A stretch of 64,000 bases of DNA from JAAUUE01 sp943370025 (lineage in GTDB: Bacteria; Cyanobacteriota; Cyanobacteriia; Cyanobacteriales; JAAUUE01): positions 1-64,000 of the forward strand of contig CALRPI020000017.1 in the NCBI GenBank assembly GCA_943370025.1, in the 5' to 3' direction. Shown here piece after piece: positions 8,159-16,219 of the stretch. Numbering within the stretch: the first letter of the stretch is position 1; each line of letters starts with the position of its first letter. The notes below the pieces were generated by a model. That model searched no databases, was not told the origin of the DNA, and saw only the letters and a program-made list of their open reading frames with translations. A program made the translations under genes and the position numbers.

Positions 8159-8668
8159 CTAGATATTTTGTTCGCTGATTTCCCTAGTTATGTGATCGAA
8201 GGGTTGATCAAGGAAACTAGTATCTGCCACACCAGCAGCAGCTACTTGAGTTTTGACAATCTCCTTCATGATCTGGATACCATAGACCGTGGGGGCAATT
8301 GGCACACCCAAGGAATTATAGGTTTCCCGCAAGCCTTGTAATACCCGCTCATCTAAGACATTGGTATCTGCTGCTACCAAGGCGTAGGTGGCATAGCGGA
8401 GATAGTAATCCATATCTCGCAGGCAGGCAGAATAACGGCGGGTCGTGTAGGCATTACCACCAGGGCGGATTAATTCTGGTTGCTCTTCAAAGAGTTGCAG
8501 TCCAGCTTCCTTAACGATCGCCGCCGCATTGGCATTGATCACCGCTGCCGCAGTCACCCGGTCAGTACCACTGGCAAAATAGCTTTTTAGTCGATCGATC
8601 GCACTGGAGTCTAGATAGCGTCCAGTTCCATCATAATTTTTGATCAAATTTGTGATTGCATCGCGCAT
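8159..8668 (-). CDS. apcF: Allophycocyanin beta-18 subunit, phycobilisome core
   Basis: ApcF replaces one beta subunit in the phycobilisome core trimer that also holds the terminal emitter ApcE, and so helps energy leave toward the photosystems. The product is 169 residues, the normal ApcF length. I start it at ATG 8666-8668 because AGGAG lies 10 nt upstream and MRDAITNLIKNYDGTGRYLD is the family N-terminus; a longer frame reaches 8728 but has no support. The bilin-binding Cys82 sits in TTRRYSACLRDMDYYLRYA, Asn72 is the methylated position of beta subunits, and LFEEQPELIRPGGNAYT separates ApcF from ApcB. It is monocistronic, as is usual for apcF. Confidence 0.97.
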   Translation of the reverse strand: MRDAITNLIKNYDGTGRYLDSSAIDRLKSYFASGTDRVTAAAVINANAAAIVKEAGLQLFEEQPELIRPGGNAYTTRRYSACLRDMDYYLRYATYALVAADTNVLDERVLQGLRETYNSLGVPIAPTVYGIQIMKEIVKTQVAAAGVADTSFLDQPFDHITREISEQNI

Positions 8669-8774
8669 AAAAAATTTATCTCCTAACAAATAACATCTTT
8701 TTATTATAGAGTTGCACGGCGGTGTCAATACCAGACCTTTTGTGATAAACCTTAAAATTTTTCCAGACTATATT

Positions 8775-8879
8775 TACAGCACTTTACGTTCAAAGGAGAT
8801 ACGCCACAAATATTGAAAGTCCTATCCATGTTGGGTTTGAGAGTGGGTGGCTACAGTCATCCACTCTCAAACTGCTGTA
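8775..8879 (+). repeat. Element B, copy 2
   Basis: A 105-bp unit bounded by TACAGCACTTT and AAACTGCTGTA (imperfect 11-bp inverted ends with terminal TA). Inside are a hallmark CACAAATATTGAAAGTCCTA and a hairpin with arms GAGAGTGG and CCACTCTC. It is one of six B copies in the window and is immediately followed by the E/D nest. Confidence 0.85.
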
Positions 8880-8909
8880 TCATTCGTGCATTAGCCTGAA
8901 CTTTAGAAA

Positions 8910-9049
8910 TTTGATAACGGTGCACCCAGAGGGTTCGCCGTTAGATGCTATTTATAAAGTACGAGTTTCTGCCCCCACCGGGGGCGGAAACTCGTACCTT
9001 CTAGCCACTTTATAAATGACCTCTTATCAAATCAATTAGGATTGCTGTA
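8910..9049 (+). repeat. Element E copy 1, interrupted by element D
   Basis: The host palindrome has stem arms TTTGATAACGG and CCGTTATCAAA and ends AATTAGGATTGCTGTA at 9049, the same end as the E element at 20699-20790. Its right arm is split after CCGTTA by element D (8944-9023). The left tip of E is worn or overwritten by the neighbouring B copy. Confidence 0.7.
8944..9023 (+). repeat. Element D, copy 1 (80 bp, TTA duplication)
   Basis: An 80-bp element flanked by TTA at 8941-8943 and 9024-9026. The ends carry ATTTATAAAGT and ACTTTATAAAT. The core is a hairpin whose arms start ACGAGTTTC and meet at GCCCCC/GGGGGC. Removing the element plus one TTA restores the E stem exactly. The second D copy (43070-43149) is also 80 bp long and TTA-flanked. 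Confidence 0.85.
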
Positions 9050-9076
9050 TCAATCCTCAGCAGATTGCTTGCTGTT

Positions 9077-9547
9077 CTAAAAAGGTTGCAGCGCTGACTC
9101 ATCAAATATGTAAGCCGATTCACCATCTCGAATCGCTCGTTTACCAAGCCGAGGAAAAACGCCAATATCGAAACGTCCTGCTTCTCCACCGATCAGGTAT
9201 ACAAGGTCTTCATCGAAGGGATTACGAAGGTGATGGGGTTGTTGAGGCAGCCCAAATCCCATAAAGTCTCCAGGTTCAACCTCGTATTCCATTTCTCCAA
9301 TTTCTGCAATTCCTCGACCTGATAAGATATAAACCCACTCTTCTTCATTTTGGTGGGCGTGATAAATGAAAGATTCCTTGCCCGGAGGTATACGAGCGAT
9401 CGTCACACCAATGCGCTGAAGACCAACAGCACGGCCAAGGAACCGCAAGTAAATTTCTGAATTAGGATTCAGCGGATGATGAAACTCAAACGCATCCATG
9501 GAATTGATCTCTGATGCTTTCAGCAGAGAATGTTGCTCATCAGTCAT
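9077..9547 (-). CDS. Cupin domain protein
   Basis: A 156-residue single-domain cupin. The first cupin motif is YHAHQNEEEWVYILSGRG (about residues 67-84), which supplies two His and a Glu for a metal; the second is EPGDFMGFGLPQQPHHL, which supplies the third His. It ends with an unusual tail, FPRLGKRAIRDGESAYIFDE. The family includes uncharacterised sugar-binding or dioxygenase-like proteins, so metal binding is likely but the substrate is unknown. Lone gene, bounded on both sides by repeat clusters. Confidence 0.87.
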   Translation of the reverse strand: MTDEQHSLLKASEINSMDAFEFHHPLNPNSEIYLRFLGRAVGLQRIGVTIARIPPGKESFIYHAHQNEEEWVYILSGRGIAEIGEMEYEVEPGDFMGFGLPQQPHHLRNPFDEDLVYLIGGEAGRFDIGVFPRLGKRAIRDGESAYIFDESALQPF

Positions 9548-9615
9548 GTTAATATCCTCCTCTCAAGTTTTGATGGCATCCTGATCAAAGACTCAGCGAC
9601 ATAACTTGTCTCTAA

Positions 9616-9712
9616 TATAGCAACCGTCAAGGGGGTTGATATGATTTTGGTTGTGGGAACCCCAGCGAGGCGGGGAGTTCCCACAACATTAACCTGCTTG
9701 GTGATGGCTATA
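9616..9712 (+). repeat. Element F, copy 1
   Basis: A 97-bp unit from TATAGCAACC to GATGGCTATA with a GC-rich hairpin whose arms are TTGTGGGAAC and GTTCCCACAA. A second copy with diverged core lies at 34327-34419. The TATAGC/GCTATA ends are similar to those of E. Confidence 0.75.
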
Positions 9713-9721
9713 CTATGATAT

Positions 9722-9800
9722 GAGCATCTTATAAGCGGGAGGTGCTTAGCACCCTTCCACTTATTCCCCAAAATAAGGAAACTGTGTTTCCTTAAAAGAT
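9722..9800 (+). repeat. Element C, copy 1
   Basis: A unit of about 79 bp starting GAGCATCTTATAAG and ending TTTCCTTAAAAGAT. It has imperfect 10-bp ends (ATCTTATAAG against ATCTTTTAAG), a hairpin GGTGCTTAGCACC and a palindrome GGAAACTGTGTTTCC. The other copy is nested inside a B element at 16244-16325. Confidence 0.7.
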
Positions 9801-9847
9801 ATTGACCTAAAGCCAGTGCATATTCAGGACTACCATCAACTTAATCA

Positions 9848-12829
9848 ATGGACTATCAAAAATTCCTCCAAGAATTACCTAATTGCTATGATCATTGGGG
9901 TGAAGATTCCGTAATTCCTAGGTCTGCTCAATTTCAGGAAGTTGCAACTACGATCTCGGAGATCCCTAGATCAAACCTCCTACAACTATTGAATTTTGCC
10001 GTTAGTTGCCTAATGGAGGAAGCAATATATTGTGAAGTAGGTACTGGTCAAGGTTTAACGTTGATTGGGGCTTTATTGAATCATCCCGAACAAGCTGCCT
10101 ATGCTGTAGATAACTTATCGGCGGATAATCCTAGCGGTGAAAGTTTAGCTTTATTGATGGAGAATCTGACCCAATTTCAACTACAGGATCAGGTTTATTT
10201 TTGCGACCAAAACTGTGAGGATTTCTTGCTTGATCTCCGAGCAGCGGGAACTAGCGATCGCCTTGGGGTCTTTTTCTATGATGGTGACCATGACTATCGA
10301 TCGCAACTGCTGAGTTTAATGTTAGCTAGGGAATTTCTGGCTGACCAAGCCTTGGTAATTATTAATCAGGCTAATTGGGCAACTCCCAAGCAAGCGATCG
10401 CTGATTTTCTCTCCTTAAATCCAGAGGCGGCAGTATTACTTGATCTATCTACACCAGTTCCAAATAATCCTGTCCTTGGAACTGGGTTTAGAAATAGCTT
10501 TGGCAATGGCTTAATTATCCTGAGTTGGGATATGCAACGCAAGTCATTTAGTGCAGATGATCATGGGCAACAATCTCAACTGAAATATCGGCAAGAATCT
10601 GTAATTACTGCCATTTATAATTTGCAAATTTTAGAGCGACAACAGGAAGAGGGAAAAGAAACTTATTTCAAAGCTCTGCAACTGCATAGTCAAGGCAATT
10701 TGATTTTGGCAGAGAAGTACTATCAGGATTTTCTGCTCTGGAATGACAATAGTTTTGAAGGTTGGTATAACTTGGGATTGTTGTATCATGCCGGGGAAAG
10801 GTATCAAGCAGCGATCGGTTCTTTTCAGAAAGCCCAAGCCAGCAATCCAGATTTTATTGATACCTACAGCAGTTTAGGTAATTCTTTAGTTGCCCTCGGT
10901 GAAATACAGCAGGCAATTGACATTTATTATCAAGGCATAGCTATTGATCCTGAGCATTTTGGTTGCTATCTAAATTTAGGAAATCTACTCTTATCTCAAG
11001 GATATCTAGAACAGGCGATCGCTACCTATAGCCAAGGATTAGAATTTGCCCCTGATAACTTAGATTTGAGCAATAATCTCGGCATTGCCCAATCTCAGTA
11101 CCGTAATCCCGACTTTCTCCTCCTTATAGGAAATAACTTTTATACCCAAGGAAAGTATCTAGAAGCCATCCATCTATATCAAAGATTACTGGATTTAGAC
11201 CAGGCTAATATTGCCAACAAAATCACTCGTCCTGTTCAGGCAGATGTGTATTTCAACCTCAGTGACGCTCACCAGAAACTAGAGGGTTTCACTAAGTCTA
11301 TTGAAGCCTTAGAAGCTGGAGTTGGCAAACATCCCCAAGATGCTAGATTGCAATTTACTTTAATTATTTGTCTCCAACAACAGGCAAGAATAGAAGAGGC
11401 GATCGCTCATGCTGAAACTGCGGCAAAATTATTGCCAGAAGACTATACCTTCCAGCTTCTTCAGTATCTTTTAGTTCCTATGATTTATGATACAGTAGAG
11501 GAAATAGCCCACTACAAACAAAGATTTGCCCAAGGATTATTTACCCTCCAAGAAAGGACGATCCTAGATAGTCCAGAAAAAATCCATCAAGCATTTTTAG
11601 GCATTAATCGAGTCACTAATTTTTACCTAGCTTACCAAGCCCATAATGTCAGGGATTTGCAAATTCAATACGGGCAGTTACTCAAGAAAATCATGGCGGC
11701 TCGTTATCCAAATTGGGTGCAGCCTTTAGTAATGCCAGAATTGCTTAAATCAGGAGCAAAACAAAAGATTAAAGTTGGTTATGTTTCTGCCTATCTGCGT
11801 TCCTATAGTGGCACCTATTGGCTCCAAGGTTGGCTGAAATTCCATAATCCAGATCATCTAGAAATCTATTGTTACCATACCGGGAATATTTGTGATGCCG
11901 TCACAGAAAACTTCCGCAACTATAGCGATCGCTTCTATCATCTTCCCAACGATTTTGAGGCGACTTGTCAACAAATTCTGGCAGATCAATTGCATATTCT
12001 CATCTTCCCAGAAATTGGCATGGATGCCCCCACCATGGCGATGGCAGGATTGCGCCTTGCTCCAGTGCAATGTACTGCTTGGGGACATCCAGTCACGACA
12101 GGTTTATCAACTATTGATTACTTTATTTCTAGTCAATTAATGGAAGACAATCATCCCCAAGAGCATTATTCAGAAACCCTGATTCAATTACCAAATATTG
12201 GGGTTGCCTATCCATCTCTAGGAGCTATTCCAACTCAAATTAAAGATAAATCCTATTTTTCCTTTTCAGAGTCATCAATTATTTATCTTTGTCTGCAAGC
12301 TCCTTTCAAATATTTGCCCCAGTATGATTATCTTCTGCCTGCGATCGCCCAACAGGTTCCCCAAGCGAAATTTGTTTTCCTGCGGGGAGAATTGCTCCGG
12401 CAGCGGCTCGATCGAGCTTTTTCGGCTCAGGGATTAGTGTATACAGATTTTTGTCTGTTCCTGAAAATTCCTGCCAGAGAAGATTACCTGATGCTGAACT
12501 TGGTAGCTGATGTGTTTCTGGATACCTGCACTTGGTCGGGGGGAAATACTTCCCTAGAGGCGATCGCCTGTGGTTTACCTTTGGTCACCTATCCGGGAGA
12601 ATTTATGCGGGGTCGTCATGCCGATAGCTTCTTGAAAATGATTGGGGTGACAGAAACCATTGCCGAGAATGGGGCAAATTATATCGAAATTGCGGTGCGA
12701 TTGGGCTTAGATACCTCTTGGCGGCAAGAGATCAAAGCCAAAATGCAACAACGTAGATTTCAACTATTTGACGATCGTACCTGTGTCACTGCCCTAGAGG
12801 AGTTTTTTGATCGAGTAGTCCAGCACTAG
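9848..12829 (+). CDS. Methyltransferase-TPR-OGT (SPINDLY-like) fusion
   Basis: A 993-residue protein in three parts. Residues 1-225 look like a class I SAM methyltransferase of the CmcI/Methyltransf_24 type (EAIYCEVGTGQGLTLIGALL, then LGVFFYDGDHDYRSQL). Residues about 265-540 are TPR repeats (GWYNLGLLYHAGERYQAAI, YLNLGNLLLSQGYLEQAI). Residues about 640-993 are a GT41-type O-GlcNAc transferase-like catalytic half: KIKVGYVSAYLRSYSG, QCTAWGHPVTTGL, and WSGGNTSLEAIACGLPLVT with the ribose/UDP-binding region. Cyanobacterial GT41 proteins are known; the acceptor here is unknown. The 3' end overlaps convergent coaE by 36 nt. The whole lacks a signal peptide and should be cytoplasmic. Confidence 0.88.
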   Translation: MDYQKFLQELPNCYDHWGEDSVIPRSAQFQEVATTISEIPRSNLLQLLNFAVSCLMEEAIYCEVGTGQGLTLIGALLNHPEQAAYAVDNLSADNPSGESLALLMENLTQFQLQDQVYFCDQNCEDFLLDLRAAGTSDRLGVFFYDGDHDYRSQLLSLMLAREFLADQALVIINQANWATPKQAIADFLSLNPEAAVLLDLSTPVPNNPVLGTGFRNSFGNGLIILSWDMQRKSFSADDHGQQSQLKYRQESVITAIYNLQILERQQEEGKETYFKALQLHSQGNLILAEKYYQDFLLWNDNSFEGWYNLGLLYHAGERYQAAIGSFQKAQASNPDFIDTYSSLGNSLVALGEIQQAIDIYYQGIAIDPEHFGCYLNLGNLLLSQGYLEQAIATYSQGLEFAPDNLDLSNNLGIAQSQYRNPDFLLLIGNNFYTQGKYLEAIHLYQRLLDLDQANIANKITRPVQADVYFNLSDAHQKLEGFTKSIEALEAGVGKHPQDARLQFTLIICLQQQARIEEAIAHAETAAKLLPEDYTFQLLQYLLVPMIYDTVEEIAHYKQRFAQGLFTLQERTILDSPEKIHQAFLGINRVTNFYLAYQAHNVRDLQIQYGQLLKKIMAARYPNWVQPLVMPELLKSGAKQKIKVGYVSAYLRSYSGTYWLQGWLKFHNPDHLEIYCYHTGNICDAVTENFRNYSDRFYHLPNDFEATCQQILADQLHILIFPEIGMDAPTMAMAGLRLAPVQCTAWGHPVTTGLSTIDYFISSQLMEDNHPQEHYSETLIQLPNIGVAYPSLGAIPTQIKDKSYFSFSESSIIYLCLQAPFKYLPQYDYLLPAIAQQVPQAKFVFLRGELLRQRLDRAFSAQGLVYTDFCLFLKIPAREDYLMLNLVADVFLDTCTWSGGNTSLEAIACGLPLVTYPGEFMRGRHADSFLKMIGVTETIAENGANYIEIAVRLGLDTSWRQEIKAKMQQRRFQLFDDRTCVTALEEFFDRVVQH

Positions 12830-13399
12830 ATCAACTTGCTTCAGCAAAGATTCTGGACTAGAAGTATTGTTGAGAACCACATCAGCGAAGGGAATTTTTT
12901 GGGCGATCGACATTTGACTGTTGATTCTGGCTTGGGCAGCAGCGATCGTCAAGCCATCCCTAGCCATCAATCTGGTTATCTGCTGGTCATGATCGCAGGT
13001 CACTAACCAAACTTCTGTCACTAAATCCATCATCCCTGCTTCAATTAACAAAGGCACTACTAACACTAGGGTCACTGCGGCAGTGTGCCTAATGCTTTGC
13101 TCTAGGCGCTGGTGGACAAAGGGATGAATTTGTTGCTCTAGCCAGAGTTTTTCTGGTGGTTGACTAAAAATTATCTGCCCTAAGCATTGGCGATCGAGGC
13201 TACCATCCGCTAGTAATATCTCCTGACCGTATCGCTGGTGGATCCGTTGCAAAATCGGCGATCCCAAGGCTACGGCATCCCGCGCATAAATATCAGCATC
13301 ACTAATTTCTAGGTGATGCTGATCATGTAGGTATTTCGCCACCAGACTCTTGCCGCTGGCAATTCCTCCCGTAAGTCCAATAATCCGTTGCGCTGCCAT
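12794..13399 (-). CDS. coaE: Dephospho-CoA kinase
   Basis: CoaE phosphorylates dephospho-CoA at the ribose 3' hydroxyl, the last step of CoA synthesis. I start it at ATG 13397-13399 (MAAQRIIGLTGGIASGKS), giving 201 residues, the usual size. A longer frame to 13471 runs through the tRNA-Pro gene and is not real. The P-loop GLTGGIASGKS is at residues 8-18; the acceptor-site DADIYARDAV and lid RLEQSIRHTA regions follow. The gene starts 14 bp after the tRNA-Pro 3' end and may share its transcript. Its last 36 nt overlap the end of the OGT fusion gene on the other strand. Confidence 0.95.
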   Translation of the reverse strand: MAAQRIIGLTGGIASGKSLVAKYLHDQHHLEISDADIYARDAVALGSPILQRIHQRYGQEILLADGSLDRQCLGQIIFSQPPEKLWLEQQIHPFVHQRLEQSIRHTAAVTLVLVVPLLIEAGMMDLVTEVWLVTCDHDQQITRLMARDGLTIAAAQARINSQMSIAQKIPFADVVLNNTSSPESLLKQVDLVLDYSIKKLL

Positions 13400-13413
13400 A
13401 AAAATTGTAACTA

Positions 13414-13487
13414 TCGGGATGACAGGATTTGAACCTGCGACATCCTGCTCCCAAAGCAGGCGCGCTACCAAGCTGCGCTACATCCCG
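13414..13487 (-). tRNA. tRNA-Pro (TGG)
   Basis: The reverse strand folds as a full cloverleaf of 74 nt including discriminator A: acceptor CGGGATG/CATCCCG, anticodon stem CTGCT/AGCAG around TTTGGGA with anticodon TGG, and T-arm CAGGTTCAAATCCTG. CCA is not encoded. It lies just upstream of coaE in the same direction. Confidence 0.97.
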
Positions 13488-13592
13488 TTCTGGATAAGGA
13501 ACCTATATACAAAATTTATATAGACAATTCCTCATAGACACGTTAAATATAATTGTAACCTATAAATCAGGTATTTATAAAAATATTTTTAT

Positions 13593-13644
13593 AAAAAATC
13601 AAAGATATCTAGTAAAAAATCAAAGATATCTAGAAAGATATCTA
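13593..13644. repeat. Short tandem repeat AAAGATATCTA
   Basis: Two direct copies of a 20-nt unit (AAAAAATCAAAGATATCTAG with one base change) and a third partial copy AAAGATATCTA lie in an AT-rich gap. They touch the 3' end of the following minus-strand gene, so the third copy includes its stop codon. Confidence 0.75.
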
Positions 13645-14091
13645 AATTGGGCACTCTCCTTCATCATCTAACTGAAAATCCCATTTTGTTGCCAAAACTT
13701 GATTGAAGATTGCTTCTATTTCTTCAGTATTAATTTGAGGATATAGCTGCTCTTGCATAGGATTGTTAAGGGGAATCAGGCGGAGTTGTCGATCGCCTTG
13801 GATGAGATCAAAGTAAGCTTTGCCATTAGCAGATTGACCTAGCTGGAGATAATCAAAGCTTTGTAAATTAAGATATAACCCATGATTAGCAATGATTGTG
13901 GCGCTGATGGGTTCATTGAATACCTCTACGACACAGCCTTGTCCTTGGCTATAGGGACAACCATTAATACTATGGACATATTGAACATAAGTTAGGTCAC
14001 TCAACAATCGCTGGATATCATTTTTGTTGACAATTATTCCTTGATCTATGATACATGGAGTAATTGGTTGAGAAGATGATTGATGTGCCAT
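13642..14091 (-). CDS. Hypothetical cyanobacterial protein
   Basis: A 149-residue protein I do not recognise. It begins MAHQSSSQPITPCIIDQGII and has no signal peptide or membrane segment. It looks alpha/beta with a beta-rich middle (GCVVEVFNEPISATIIANHG) and an acidic C-terminus ending WDFQLDDEGECPI. Cysteines at NGCPYSQGQGC could pair. Coding character is supported by steady codon use and a start 10 nt after GGAG-like AGGAGA. No neighbour suggests a role. Confidence 0.65.
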   Translation of the reverse strand: MAHQSSSQPITPCIIDQGIIVNKNDIQRLLSDLTYVQYVHSINGCPYSQGQGCVVEVFNEPISATIIANHGLYLNLQSFDYLQLGQSANGKAYFDLIQGDRQLRLIPLNNPMQEQLYPQINTEEIEAIFNQVLATKWDFQLDDEGECPI

Positions 14092-14184
14092 AGGAGAAAT
14101 CCTCTGATGGATTTTGTAGATGCCACGATCTTAGCCTAAAATTTAGCGATCGCCCCTAAGTTAAATTACGGAAATCATTAAATA

Positions 14185-14444
14185 CCTGGAGTTTAGACTA
14201 AATTGGAACTTGTTTCTCTGCTTCACACCATTAAGCAATCCTCAAAAAGCTTATGAAAGGGACATTGTAGTAACAAATATCACTGATCGTAGGGGAATCA
14301 TCGAGAGTTATTGAAGGTTTTGAGCAAAATTGCACCTACAACTAAACCCTTAATAAGTCGGAAACCCAACCAAAACTAGTCTCAGACAACGTGAAATCGT
14401 GGGTCTAGCCTTCGGTTTATGGATTAATTAGTCTAAACTCCAGG
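14185..14444. repeat. 260-bp segment with perfect 17-bp inverted ends
   Basis: CCTGGAGTTTAGACTAA at 14185-14201 is exactly mirrored at 14428-14444. The 226 bp between contain no open frame of note. The right end abuts an A element. It looks like another non-autonomous element or the scar of one. Confidence 0.6.
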
Positions 14445-14529
14445 AACTTACGCACTGCCAATGAATTATTGAGAGTTGCGGGCTGAGGGTCGTCGCAGCC
14501 TGCAACAACGTCCAAAGGTGTAAGTCCTA
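14443..14529 (+). repeat. Element A, copy 1
   Basis: Begins GGAACTTACGCACTGCC and ends GTGTAAGTCC. The core hairpin has arms GTTGCGGGCTG and CAGCCTGCAAC. A B element is joined to its right end at 14528. Confidence 0.75.
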
Positions 14530-14636
14530 CAGCAGTTTGAGAGTGGGCTGAGCGGAGTCGAAGTCCACTCTCAAACCCAACATTGATAAGACTTTCAATA
14601 TTTGTGGTGTACCTCATTTGAATGCAAAGTGCTGTA
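14528..14636 (-). repeat. Element B, copy 3
   Basis: A complete 109-bp reverse copy from TACAGCAGTTTGAGAG to AAAGTGCTGTA, three bases short of the mazG stop codon. The hairpin arm sequences match the other B copies. Confidence 0.85.
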
Positions 14637-14638
14637 AC

Positions 14639-15463
14639 TCATTGATTGGCGATGATTTTTTTAGCTTGCTGCCACAATTGCTCAAATTCTTCTAGGCTAT
14701 ATTCAGTAAGTGGTCGATCGATCATTGCTTCAATTTTGCTGAATCTTTGGACAAATCTCTGATTGGTTCCTTGCAACCCTTCCGTGGGGTTCAACTTATA
14801 CCACCGGGCTAGTTGGGTAATACTAAATAATAAATCCCCTAATTCTGACTCTTGATGGTCGCGATCTCCAATCTGGAGTGCCTCTGCAAACTCTGCCAAT
14901 TCTTCATGGAATTTGTCCCAAACCCCCTGGATATTTTCCCATTCAAAACCCACCGCTGCCGCTTTCTCAGAAATTTTCATCGCCGCCGTCAGAGGAGGCA
15001 AGGTGCGGGAGTAGCGATCGAGCTTACTACTCAAAGTTGTCGTGACTTCTCCTTTCTCCGCAGCCTTAATTTGATCCCAATTCCGCTTCACCTCCGCAGC
15101 ATCAGCCACCTCTACCTCCCCAAAAACATGGGGATGACGGCGAATCAGTTTCTGGTTGATTTTTTCGGCAACTAATTGCAGATCGAAACCTCCATACTCA
15201 CTAGCGATCTGGGCTTGGAGAACTACTTGCAGTAATAAATCCCCCAGTTCTTCAGCGATCGCTTCTGCATCCCTACCTCGGATCGCATCTGCCACTTCGT
15301 AAGCCTCTTCGAGGACGTAGGGAATGAGGCTCTCAGGGGTTTGCGCCAAATCCCAAGGGCAGCCACCATTGGGCGATCGTAACTGGGCAACGGTGGCGAT
15401 TAACTCCTGCAAAGCTATTAAGGTAGAGTTGCCAGCATCACTAGAGGTATGAGATTTAGTCAT
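14639..15463 (-). CDS. mazG: Nucleoside triphosphate pyrophosphohydrolase
   Basis: MazG hydrolyses NTPs to NMP and pyrophosphate and is thought to clean aberrant nucleotides and temper ppGpp responses. The 274-residue protein has two MazG domains. The first has GGCPWDLAQTPESL, EEAYEVADAI and EELGDLLLQV (the EExxE and ExxD magnesium ligands, residues about 33-85); the second has GFEWENIQGVWDKFHEEL and ESELGDLLFSI. Its start overlaps the stop of the upstream membrane-protein gene by 4 nt (ATGA), so the two are translationally coupled, with the membrane protein first. Confidence 0.95.
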   Translation of the reverse strand: MTKSHTSSDAGNSTLIALQELIATVAQLRSPNGGCPWDLAQTPESLIPYVLEEAYEVADAIRGRDAEAIAEELGDLLLQVVLQAQIASEYGGFDLQLVAEKINQKLIRRHPHVFGEVEVADAAEVKRNWDQIKAAEKGEVTTTLSSKLDRYSRTLPPLTAAMKISEKAAAVGFEWENIQGVWDKFHEELAEFAEALQIGDRDHQESELGDLLFSITQLARWYKLNPTEGLQGTNQRFVQRFSKIEAMIDRPLTEYSLEEFEQLWQQAKKIIANQ

Positions 15464-16056
15464 TTTTGGTTTTTCTTAGGGTTTTCTGTAGAAGATTTTC
15501 TCGGGAAATTTAAGGAGTTTCTTGGTGAGATTAGTCCCTTTCGCTTCGATCGCCGTCGTTGATAGCGAGTGATCTGGGAGCCGATCGTGTCTGCCACCAC
15601 ATGGCTAATTGCCCCCAACTCCAAGCCCATCCAGAGCGCGAACAAATGTCCCCAGTAATTATAAACTCCCTGTAGGGTTAATCCCCCCCAGCGTCCCCAA
15701 TCCACTTGCACTCCCCAAGCCCAGTAGGCAAAGGCCGCCCCCAATCCGGTAAACAAGCTAATCCAGAGGCTGAGATAGACTACTCGTAACAAAGTTCCCA
15801 CAATCAAACCGTGAGACCACACGGAGCGATGGCGAATAGTTTTTTGGTAGGGAACCCACAATAGGCGCAACCAACCCCAGCGGATGAAATGGCGAGAATG
15901 AATATCTAGATCGGGACCAAACATCAAACCACTGAAAAGAAATCCTCCCGTAGTCAGGAGCGTAAAATCACTATTTTTGGTCAAGACAAAGGTGCTACCC
16001 GCAATTAGGGGCAGACACCAAAGAGTGATGCGATCGTGAAGCCGACCAGAGGGCAT
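15460..16056 (-). CDS. DUF2227 putative metal-binding membrane protein
   Basis: A protein of 198 residues from the ATG at 16054-16056 (MPSGRLHDRITLW, the N-terminus I know for this cyanobacterial family); an in-frame ATG 39 nt further up would add 13 residues. Family marks are the early His in GRLHDRIT, GPDLDIHSRHFIRWGWLR and RHRSVWSHGLIVG, which carry the conserved Asp/His residues behind the metal-binding label. Three or four membrane segments are likely (about 10-30, 35-50, 85-115, 140-160). It precedes mazG with a 4-nt overlap. Function unknown. Confidence 0.85.
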   Translation of the reverse strand: MPSGRLHDRITLWCLPLIAGSTFVLTKNSDFTLLTTGGFLFSGLMFGPDLDIHSRHFIRWGWLRLLWVPYQKTIRHRSVWSHGLIVGTLLRVVYLSLWISLFTGLGAAFAYWAWGVQVDWGRWGGLTLQGVYNYWGHLFALWMGLELGAISHVVADTIGSQITRYQRRRSKRKGLISPRNSLNFPRKSSTENPKKNQK

Positions 16057-16134
16057 GGCAATTAACTTTGAGAATCTACTATTATCTTTTCCCATACTTC
16101 TGCTATAGTAGTAAAGTTCTCAAAAACTATTTGG

Positions 16135-16207
16135 GGGCGGTTAGCTCAGTTGGTAGAGCGCCTGCCTTACAAGCAGGTGGCCACTGGTTCGAGTCCAGTA
16201 CCGCCCA
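16135..16207 (+). tRNA. tRNA-Val (TAC)
   Basis: A 73-nt cloverleaf: acceptor GGGCGGT/ACCGCCC with discriminator A, D-arm GCTCAGTTGGTAGAGC, anticodon stem CCTGC/GCAGG around CTTACAA with anticodon TAC, and T-arm CTGGTTCGAGTCCAG. CCA is not encoded. A B element begins 13 bp downstream. Confidence 0.97.
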
Positions 16208-16219
16208 TACATATTTTCT

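Noticed and set aside
8669..8728. Longer start for apcF
   Set aside because: The ribosome site AGGAG lies inside this stretch, 10 nt before the ATG at 8668, and ApcF is always 169 residues.
13400..13471. Longer start for coaE, adding 24 residues
   Set aside because: These codons are the tRNA-Pro gene; the family N-terminus starts at 13399.
14417..14617. 66-codon open frame on the minus strand
   Set aside because: It is composed of element A and element B sequence and has no ribosome site.
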